From Neolentinus lepideus HHB14362 ss-1 (lineage: Eukaryota > Basidiomycota > Agaricomycetes > Gloeophyllales > Gloeophyllaceae), in the NCBI GenBank assembly GCA_001632425.1, contig KV425606.1:123057-163071 (forward strand): a stretch of 40,015 bases of DNA, written 5' to 3'. Of this stretch, positions 32,701 to 40,015 are shown piece after piece. The notes under the pieces were generated by a model, which saw only the letters and a program-made list of their open reading frames with translations, was not told the DNA's origin and made no database searches. Every line of letters starts with the position of its first letter. Positions within the stretch are counted from its first letter, which is position 1. Both the position numbers and the translations under genes were made by a program.

Positions 32701-33063
32701 CCACAGACCTCCTCCTCCAGAGGCTTCACATATAATACGTGATCTATTCCTTTCGCCTTGATAGGCGTGTCATAGCGCGGGTTCAGCTTTGATTCATAGC
32801 TGAGGTTTGGATTAGACCCAATCATCAGGTTCGTCCGCTCGGTGTGGACGCGGCCAATTTGAGGATATCGCGGCAACAGGGCTTGTCTCTGCGTGTTCGA
32901 TGGACGTAGAGTACGGCCGGCGCGCACAGTTGTGGCAACGAGGAAAGCTGGAGCAAACCGATCTGCTTGACGGAAATTTCGAATGTAATTGCCGTGGGAA
33001 TAACATATTGTATATTTCTCCGTCTATTTGTTACAGTTATTCCCACTTTCATATCATCTACCT
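29746..33063. other. Single-copy insert, no confident gene
   Basis: Open frames of 60-145 codons occur on both strands (for example 31013-31363 and 31363-31788 minus, 31585-32019 plus), but none has recognisable domains or a convincing splice structure. One minus frame from 33006 has a presequence-like start (MLFPRQLHSKFPSSRSVCSS, then RRPYSTS) and could belong to a divergent partner of the gene at 33064. Its continuation (SNPNLSYESKLNPRYDTP) is in another frame. Nothing here resembles the repeat units. Confidence 0.4.
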
Positions 33064-33730
33064 ATGGCTGAGCAGCACAAGAATGCCCCTCGTAACGATA
33101 GGATTACCGGGCGATATAGGGAGGCTCTTAGGGCACTGTCTGCGCGTACTGGAACTGCTTTGCCGTCTTTGATATTCTCTTTCGCTGTTCTACATGAAGT
33201 CACCGCTGTCGCTTCTCTCGTAGGCATATTCTACGGAGCTCGCGCCCTAGGCATCGGAGATAGTCTGATTGAAGTAGCCCAGACGACCGTGCCGCATTCT
33301 ACGGGTGAATGGTCCTTGGAAGGGTGGATGAGAGGACAATGGAAAACGTGGGCAATCGAGGGCGAGGTTTGGGTAGAGAAAGTGGGCAGACGCTACGGAT
33401 TCTTTGGATTCGAGAAAGGGTCTGCAATGCCTGTTACACCTGGTGACGATGTTGAAGCTAGGGCCCAAATGTCCGGGAGGATTGCCGGCGATGTCGCGGA
33501 CGCAATCGTTGCATACGGTGCTACCAAGGCGAGCGTACTCGCAACGTATGCTCGTTCACTGAGTGGCGTCCGGGCCCTTGAACTTCTCATCATGTTTTCT
33601 CTAGGCCATTGCACCAATACGCGTTCCTCTATCCATGTACTTGTCACCGGCTTTTTCGCGTCGCCTCGTGGATCCCGTGAGCCGCAATATCATTCGACCA
33701 TTGAGACGGAGCCAGCCGCCTTCACAGTGA
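33064..33730 (+). CDS. DUF1279/FAM210-like membrane protein (possibly FMP10-like)
   Basis: This is the only well-supported plus-strand gene. The ATG at 33064 (MAEQHKNAPRND) opens a frame to about 33528, and an intron ends at TCTCTAG 33604. The second exon, 33605-33730, encodes AIAPIRVPLSMYLSPAFSRR and ends LRRSQPPSQ. The donor may be GC at 33529, giving the most natural protein (AYGATK joined to AIAPIRV), or GT at 33535. Residues about 32-58 form a hydrophobic segment (LPSLIFSFAVLHEVTA, then LVGIFYGARALG) and a second weaker one follows the splice. The pattern of a membrane helix, an A-Y-x-x-x-K segment, P-x-R and a second helix matches the DUF1279/FAM210 family, usually mitochondrial. The GRRYGFFGFEK loop is typical of fungal members as I recall them. 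Confidence 0.65.
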
Positions 33731-35760
33731 AGCTCTAACTTTTCAATAAGTCATTCGGGGCCTCAATTCTAAGCGCGTTACTGCACTTGTGGGTTTGGTG
33801 GCTATAGCCGCCCCTGTCCGGACACGGCGGACCTGCGGTTTGATCGTGCGCTGTGTTTATCCTTCAGGGCACCTTAGACGTCTGGGGGAGGCCGTACCAG
33901 GAGCGTACGAGGTCGTTGCGCATCATCAGCGTCATGCCGTTTAGACGACACAGGTTGGTTGGAATAATTTGGGTGTTTTCATGATGGTGCTCCTGCACCT
34001 TGATCCATATACTATGTTTCATTTCTTCTAAAATCGTGGATACTGCTGTAAATTCCAACCTTCATGCATCCGGTATGGTAGAATAGTATTGGATCCGGAG
34101 GCGTCGGCCGTGTCGCCGACGGAAATGTCCAAATAAGCCACAATTGAAGAAACTCGTTTAATCGCGATAGGATGCCACGAATCTCTCCATCTCGTCGCTA
34201 GTTTCTGCCTCGTACCTGCTGTTCACGCTGGAAATCGGCTTGTCAGACTTGATTATCTTTGGCGCTATGGGTCATTGGGCCCCTTATGTGTTTCTGACAG
34301 AGAGAGACGGAAACATCAGGATAATGCGGGCTCCTGCCACGAATTCGTAATCTTGTTTTCCTCGCGACGTCCTCTCGACTCTGAATGGATCGGTGGTCTT
34401 GGACTCCCATGAAATGGTCCTCAGGAAGGGGATGGGAGAGTGGCGTTGGCATGTCGGAACCTCATGCCGATAACGCCAGCCAGCATCGTTCCCAATATGA
34501 CTTAGAAACAGAAAGCATTGCCTTGTTGTACTGAAAGGAAATATAGTCGAGAATGGAAAAGAGAGGTAAGTCTCACCTCGCCAGCGTGAGGTGTGTACTC
34601 AACAATCAGCGAGTCAGGGGTTCCATCCGTCTGCCCGGGCTTCACGACAATATTCTTTTCGATACAGTTTGACATCTTCGTTCCCTTGCTATCATATATC
34701 CGTGAAGACCGACCATCCGCGGAGAGTCGTGCGCCGTCGAATGTCGTCGGAGCGGTTCACCTAGATGGCCACGTGGAATAGCGGACTTGCCTCCATGCCT
34801 AGCTCGATCTATACGCCGTCAGGTCTTTGTAAGCCAAGAAAGTTGACTCACATGCATGACCGGGTCCCACAGAACGGATATGAAAACATTCCGGGATAGA
34901 TCGTTCCTGTGTTCGCGTGGGCTGTATTACGCACCGCAGATACCACTGTAACTCACTCCATCATTCAGTTCTCATCATCGCCGATACTCCCAAGCTTCCG
35001 TTCTTCGAAGTCCGTACAAGATGACAGAGACCTGCCCATGAAAGTTTGTGTCGGTAGGGACGTCATCTGAATTGGCCAACTCTTGCACCACGCCGAACTG
35101 GATACGTCTATCTCAAAATTGATCGCCGTTCGTGCTGTGCTTGGCTAGTTCTTTCGAAGGTTCAGGCCATAGCCAAGTGACAACGGCGAGTTCAATGTCG
35201 CAGAAATGTTGCCAGCTACGTGTGGACGTAACTAATCGGACCCATCAACCATTCCGCCAACCTTCAGTCCTACGTGATCCTCTCCATACTGGCTGTGTTG
35301 CACAACACTAACGCCTGTGCACCAGTATCGGCTGGCTTGTAGGCATCATGGTTTGTAGGCCTCAAATTGAAGTCATAATCGACATAGACCGCATCTGGAC
35401 TATGTTCTCTATTATTTCAAAATCTCCCCAAACTTCCACACAATCCGAGGAATATGAGGTGGGATGCTCGACGCGAGCTCTGGACAACATCCAGCAACAT
35501 CAGAACAACATCTATCGTAAAGGGAATGCCCACATACTCATCGTTCCAAGCTCCTCGACGAGTGTTCGAAGATTTCGAGCCACGAGACGCGCACCAGTGG
35601 AAGTCCGGGATCTATATGGGCGTCTAAGCTGCGGCGTTGGTACTACCAGGACGTCGACTTGGTTAAAGAGGATCCCCGGAGCCATGGTAGACGGACAGAA
35701 GGAGCAAGATGCGTGCCACCGACTTTGGCCCTGTTAATATCTTATCCTTGTATTTCGGCT
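33731..35760. other. Single-copy insert, right part, no confident gene
   Basis: No gene could be modelled. Coding-like fragments on the minus strand are 34058-33864 (ending DLVRSWYGLPQTSKVP) and about 34730-34570 (YDSKGTKMSNCIEKNIVVKP, then PDSLIVEYTPHAGE before a GTGAGA donor). Together they may be exons of one decayed or unmodelled minus-strand gene. A plus frame at 35348-35737 is open but compositionally unremarkable. Confidence 0.35.
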
Positions 35761-36190
35761 TGAGCCGGTCCGACTCAATGGGCGTCAATGCTCCCGGCGT
35801 CTACTACTTGGCGCTAGCGTGGCAAAACATAAGGTATATGTTATCTTTAGGCGTTGCGAGGCGATCATTGACTTAAGATATCATTTCGCGATTAGAGCAT
35901 ATTTGAGCGCCAGTCTTGGAACCCTCTAGCCTCTGATCATGGAACACGATATCGATTTAATCCAAGTTGCGTTTGGCGTTACGTTTCAGGAAAATGGAAA
36001 AGAAATAGTATATGGTTCAATTTCCTGCGCGCATCGTGCTGTCTCCCTCCCTCCAGGATAGTATCGTATGTGGACGCCATCTTGAGGTGGACACTTGACT
36101 AGCGCAAAGGCCTTGACCGTACTCTCCTCCGGAGTCAGGTGCTATCACCTAGCAGGAGCATAAACACATATTATTGACGCGCGTAAATGG
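35761..36190. other. Diverged alpha-promoter-like segment, start of the right half-unit
   Basis: From about 35806 (GGCGCTAGCGTGGCAAAACA) the sequence follows 7806-8240 of unit 1 at roughly 70-75% similarity by eye, including TGATCATGGAA at about 35935-35945. No alpha gene lies to its left. Array similarity therefore resumes at a position that overlaps, by about 140 bases, the point where unit 3 stopped. Confidence 0.55.
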
Positions 36191-37050
36191 AGGAGACGCA
36201 CTGATAGTAGTATGAATCCTCGCCTTGGGATTCCCATCTACGCGCATGTACCAACGCCATCGGGTGCAGACAGGTATACCGCATATCCATGGGAACGTTC
36301 GGCAGGCTCATCTGAGAGGCGACTTGACTCGCCGTTCGAATTGCCCCTTCGCTCCAGACGCCGACCCCCGATGCTGTGGATAGGTATTCCCAATGTGTAC
36401 AGTCGATGTAATCGCCTGACAGGTAATTGGCTGCGGTCGCCCCGCCCATTCACACCCAGGTGCCTGCCCTCGATAGATATATGGCACAACCACGTGAATG
36501 ATCGGTAGTCTCGCCTGAGAGGTATCTTGACCCGGGTGCAATACCCATCTACCTCCATGCGCCAAATACCAGTGTTGTGGGCAGGGAACGGCGCTAGCAG
36601 CTATTTGCAGGAGCTGTCGACGAACTCAAGGAAGACGCAAAGCCGAGGAGTTGCGGCCAAATCGCGGTTCCAATGTGTGCTACTTTTTGGATTTGCGAGG
36701 GTCATCTGTTAACCAAATGTCAGAATCCTCGAGTTTCATGGGATGAATAGGATGGCATACAGTATGTCCAGCCAGCGGCACATGCTGCCTGAGACCACTC
36801 TTCTCGTAGATCCGGCGAAGATCGGTTGTTCTATCTTTCTGCGCAGGCGACAGCCGTGGTGGAGATCTCGCCTTCAATTTGCTATCCAACTAAGCGCAGT
36901 GAACGGATAGTTGCTCCACAACTGGCGCTCCGTCGCCACCGGTCGGCGAGGCGATCTCTTCCAGACTGCTTGAGCGCATGAAACTCCTCCAAGGCCCCTG
37001 TGGAGTCTTCCACGTTCGTGTTCTGAGACTGAGTTGGCGAAGAGGATGGT
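36190..37050 (-). pseudogene. Beta/gamma-type gene in the right half-unit, broken
   Basis: By position this is the beta gene, but in sequence it is closer to gamma (SLEEIASPTGGDGAPVVEQL, LRRIYEKSGLRQHVPLAG). The shared ATG is at 36979. Codons upstream (NTNVEDSTGALEEFHALK) are in another frame, a stop ends the first exon after VEQLSVHC, and the C-terminal exon changes frame (QARLPIIHVVVPYIYRGQAP, then AERSHGYAVYLSAPDGVGTC). It supports beta and gamma as duplicates of one ancestor. Confidence 0.5.
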
Positions 37051-37440
37051 ATCAGTTGAACTTCAGATTTGCGATATTGGTGGTTACTAAAAGAAAGCCT
37101 GTGGCACGCCTATTAGAATCACCGGCCGTTGCCGGTCTCTGGTAGGAGTCCGGTTATTCTCGAGCGTAACGACATGTTGATTGAACCTGACGGTTAGAAT
37201 ACATCCTCAACAAGCTTAACAAAATACCGTGTAGCCGAACAAGCACCATCTTCACGACAACAATTTATACACAAGCTATGATGATACATCTTCCTCCATT
37301 CACGACTCAGTGACGTGGCCCGAAGTATTCCCCATTGACACGCATGTAATCGCTGTTGAGACCGCAATGTAGCCGTCCACAAGTTTGTGAACAAGATGAG
37401 GAGCTCACCCATCACGAGTTTCGTCCACACTATTGCCCCA

Positions 37441-38036
37441 CTACTTCCCGTAGTCTATGCCGCCGGGTGGAGCATCCCACATGTAGGGATCTTCAGTGTT
37501 TGCAGTATCGACTGCCATAGGGGATTCCATCGCAATATTGGTGTCCTCGTGGCACGGCACGAAGTCCTCAAAGAAATTTGCGTCCACTCCACACTGAGGT
37601 CGAGTCAACGGTGGAAAGGGGCTTCCAAGCGCGCGGTCATATGGCTGCAAGAGGTTCGTCGTTATAATTGAAGAGTGCTTCATCTAACGACTAATTTTTA
37701 GTGACTCTTAAGGATCCTCAGAAGTGAATGCTATACCGGCGCGTCCGCGTCTATCAACTCGCCAAAGATGTTGTATCTTTTGACAGCCTCACGATATAAA
37801 GCCTCCCGCCTCGCCGGATCCTCATTCCTCGCAGCGCTCGCTTCGATCTCATCGAGAGCCTTTTGCATGTCTTGCAGGTCGATAAACCGAGCCTCTTCCT
37901 CGGGTGACATCGGGTTAGACCCGCTGGCGAGGGTGCTCGCTATGTCGTTGAGGCAAGCTCGGAGCTCTGACAGATCGACGAAAGACGCCTCTCGAGCGTC
38001 GGCATTCTGGGCTTGCATAGTACGCTGTGCTTGCAT
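37441..38036 (-). CDS. Delta/alpha-type gene in the right half-unit, slightly truncated
   Basis: Exon 1 is 38036-37737 (100 codons, MQAQRTMQAQNADAREASF). A 53-base intron (GTATAG to TTAG) follows, and exon 2 starts at 37683 (MKHSSIITTNLLQPYD). The frame meets a TAG at 37441 right after GGIDYGK, where alpha has Trp-Trp, so the 180-residue product would lack the last 30 or so residues. The GTGAGC donor (37408) and the last exon (DYMRVNGEYFGPRH) are still present beyond the stop. FVPCHEDT and EDPYMW match the delta remnants, so this is the delta gene with its first exon still present. Confidence 0.55.
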
Positions 38037-38739
38037 GTTTGCAGGGTGAGGAGATCGAGGAGTGATCGATGGTAAAAGTGAAAAACAGGATCGGTGGCAC
38101 GATTGTTACCGTTTTGCGCTTCGGCATCTGCCGAGGCATTGTAGGTCCCATCGGGTCTTATTTGGCCTACCTTCTTGCGGATGGGCTTCCTCGTTGCAAT
38201 GGATTCTAAGGAAGCTAATGACATTGTTCGGTGTGCCTGCAGAGCCAGGAAACTTCTTAGTGGCTGCAACAGTAGGATATTCCCCAGACATCGCAAGCCA
38301 AAGGCCGTCTCCGAACAAGGTACTCATTGCGCCTCACGCTCTCGGTCCTCCCAATAGACTCTCACTTGAGTTGAATGGGGCTTCGACTGTCTGCGAGGTT
38401 CATGAACTCGTCTCAATATGGTGGAATCGTCTTTCTACCATAATTCTTTCGAAGTAAGGAAGACGTATGGTGGCCAAGAAGACAACCAGATCGACTATTA
38501 ATGTTCGATTATGCGACGAGTACTGACAGCTTGGCTGTCGATCATTCGTGGATGTCACACGATTCGATACCACATGCAACGATTCAAACGCACTGGTTTC
38601 TTTCTGTTTCAATACGTTTTCCGGAACTCCCCTAGCGGAACATTTATATACAAGCAAGCACCGGCTAAGCTAGTCCACGCTAGAACCATCTTACAACAGC
38701 TCTCCTCTGAATGCAGCCTGACCTTGTGTCTTCTCCCGA
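38037..38739. other. Delta 5' region in the right half-unit
   Basis: The first about 100 bases match the alpha/delta upstream sequence of the other units. About 38140-38570 has no counterpart in the window. From about 38580 the sequence again matches the epsilon 3' flank, with a TATA box (38641-38650). A plus-strand frame at 38511-38891 overlaps the epsilon end and is not supported. Confidence 0.4.
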
Positions 38740-40015
38740 TCAAGACCAGCATCGGTCCCCGTTTAATCGCAGAAGGGAGATATCTTCTCTGTGGGCGTGA
38801 AATACCGCAGGAAGGAGGTCCGGAAAGTGTAACCAGAGAGGTAAGAGGGGAAGAGTGTCGCAGTCCTGGGTGCTTGAGGCTTTGTTTTTGACCCTCTCAG
38901 TCGTGCGATAGGTCAAATACTCGAGGAGATCCAAGTATTTGTCTGCCTCCCTCTCTATCACCACCTCTGCCTCCTCGCCCGTCTCTGGATCATTTACCTT
39001 TGCGAACCTCACTCGACGTTCAAGGCGCCTGCTACCCTTGGTTGGCTGTCGGCGTCCCAGAGTGCCCACAGGAGTCCCATTGCTGTCACTGGCACGGCCG
39101 ACGCTAATGCCGCCTGTTGCATTCCTGGTGTCAGCGCTGCCACTCCGAATGTCATCAACATGCTTGACATTGTCTGTTGACCGGGTGTTGACACAGAAAT
39201 CAGGAATGCGACCCGTACGTCTATCTTGTTTGACGCCGTCATTGATCCCATACTCCGAGTTGTCAACGTTATATGACAACATCGATGCTCTAGTACCACC
39301 ATGGGCGGAGTGAACTGCGTGTTCCGAGGCCAAGTCGACCATGTTATCGATAAGAGGAGTGACCAGGGCGGACATGGTGGAAGCGCTAGTGGGTGAAACC
39401 GGCTCTCGGTATCCGACAGCGGTGGTGGCCTGTTGGTGCTCCTCGATGCCATGATCCTCGAACGGATCGAACCTGAGGGAACGATCATGTCGTAGACGAG
39501 GGGGCCAATCGGTAACCAGCTCTGCCGTTCCGTTGCGGCGTGTGGGAGGTCTATCCGATACCAAGAGAGCCTCGGGTTGCTGAAAATGGTCCGGACAGCA
39601 TTGTAGATCTAATGGCTGCACACGGGCGTCGTCTGGCATGTATGCCTGTGCTATGCCCCACGGGAAGGAATGCCACATCGAATCTGCAGCCATCGGAGCA
39701 TATGGGCTTGGGCGCGCAGTATGCGCTGTCCACCCAGCGTATTGCTGGCTATAGTCGTACAGTAAATGTTCCTGTGCGAGCCCTCCGGGCAGCGAATTCT
39801 GCAACGCGCCCGTATCCATCAACACCGCAGGGATCAACTGTAGATAGCCATCCAGCGACGAAGTATTGGTGCCGTTGTGCTGGTTGAAATACGGGTTAAC
39901 GGAGCTCTGCTCCTGCGTAGCTCCGTTCTGGTGGGGAGGCATTTGGGGCAGTCCGTTGAATAGCGGGTGTTGCACCATTTGCGGTCTGCGCGCCATTCTC
40001 GGTGGTATGATGCGA
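38740..40015 (-). CDS. Epsilon copy 4, exon 2 (cut by right edge)
   Basis: The frame is open from the right edge to the stop at 38740 (425 codons in the window). It keeps the early segment shared with copy 3 (IPPRMARRPQ), the islands RPSPYAPMAADSMW, LRFDPFEDHGIEEHQQ and SPTSASTMS, the basic RRLERRVRFAKVNDPETG and the helix ADKYLDLLEYLTYRTTER, and the conserved C-terminus PLLPLWLHFPDLLPAV. It has neither the N-side deletion of copy 2 nor the middle deletion of copy 3, so it best represents the full-length protein. The first exon lies beyond the window. Confidence 0.62.
   Translation of the reverse strand, partial: RIIPPRMARRPQMVQHPLFNGLPQMPPHQNGATQEQSSVNPYFNQHNGTNTSSLDGYLQLIPAVLMDTGALQNSLPGGLAQEHLLYDYSQQYAGWTAHTARPSPYAPMAADSMWHSFPWGIAQAYMPDDARVQPLDLQCCPDHFQQPEALLVSDRPPTRRNGTAELVTDWPPRLRHDRSLRFDPFEDHGIEEHQQATTAVGYREPVSPTSASTMSALVTPLIDNMVDLASEHAVHSAHGGTRASMLSYNVDNSEYGINDGVKQDRRTGRIPDFCVNTRSTDNVKHVDDIRSGSADTRNATGGISVGRASDSNGTPVGTLGRRQPTKGSRRLERRVRFAKVNDPETGEEAEVVIEREADKYLDLLEYLTYRTTERVKNKASSTQDCDTLPLLPLWLHFPDLLPAVFHAHREDISLLRLNGDRCWS

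Noticed and set aside
28760..35800. Large transposon as the source of the 7-kb insert
   Set aside because: No terminal repeats, transposase, reverse transcriptase or target duplication were recognised. The about 140-base overlap of array sequence is too diverged for a recent duplication.
1..40015. Homeodomain-type mating locus
   Set aside because: The multi-copy divergent genes suggested a basidiomycete HD locus, but no WFxNxRxR-type recognition helix or pheromone receptor pattern is present in any frame I could read.
1..40015. tRNA, rRNA, CRISPR or telomeric repeats
   Set aside because: No B-box-like TTCGA context with cloverleaf pairing, no rRNA stretch and no regular short repeats were seen on reading through.

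Overview
The window looks like nuclear DNA of a filamentous basidiomycete, probably an agaricomycete. Genes are cut into many short exons by introns of about 50-70 bases, splice sites have fungal consensus, base composition is near 50% GC, and one gene is an ordinary eukaryotic mitochondrial enzyme. No bacterial operon, rRNA, tRNA or CRISPR signal was seen.

Most of the window is a tandem segmental array with a unit of 10.3-10.9 kb. Nearly every supported gene is on the minus strand. Reading each unit left to right, the blocks are: the first exon of an unknown proline/glutamine-rich protein ('epsilon'); glutaryl-CoA dehydrogenase (GCDH); an unknown conserved gene ('zeta'); and four small related genes, 'gamma', 'alpha', 'beta' and a 3' remnant 'delta'. 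The second exon of the next epsilon then follows. Unit 1 runs from the left edge to about 10.9 kb, and unit 2 from about 10.9 to 21.3 kb. Unit 3 starts at about 21.3 kb and breaks at 28,760. About 7 kb of single-copy DNA follows (28.76-35.8 kb). The array then resumes as a more diverged right half (35.8-40.0 kb: gamma/beta-like, delta, epsilon). Epsilon is cut by both window edges, so the array probably continues outward.

Only the first GCDH copy reads through. Sixteen exons splice into a 424-residue protein with a mitochondrial presequence and the catalytic Glu, and include an 8-base microexon and a GC-AG intron. The second copy has lost exons by deletion and the third has an early stop. The small genes alpha (units 1 and 2), beta (units 1 and 2) and epsilon stay open over long stretches and differ by in-frame length changes, whereas gamma and the unit-3 alpha are broken.

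Alpha, beta, gamma and delta look like one diversified family. They share a predicted helical, charged N-terminal exon, an intron at the same place, and, in most, an acidic/aromatic C-terminus. Gamma-alpha and beta-delta appear to be two copies of an older two-gene module. I recognise no characterised family for alpha-epsilon or zeta. The single-copy insert carries one well-supported gene, a DUF1279/FAM210-like (possibly FMP10-like) membrane protein, plus weak small candidates.
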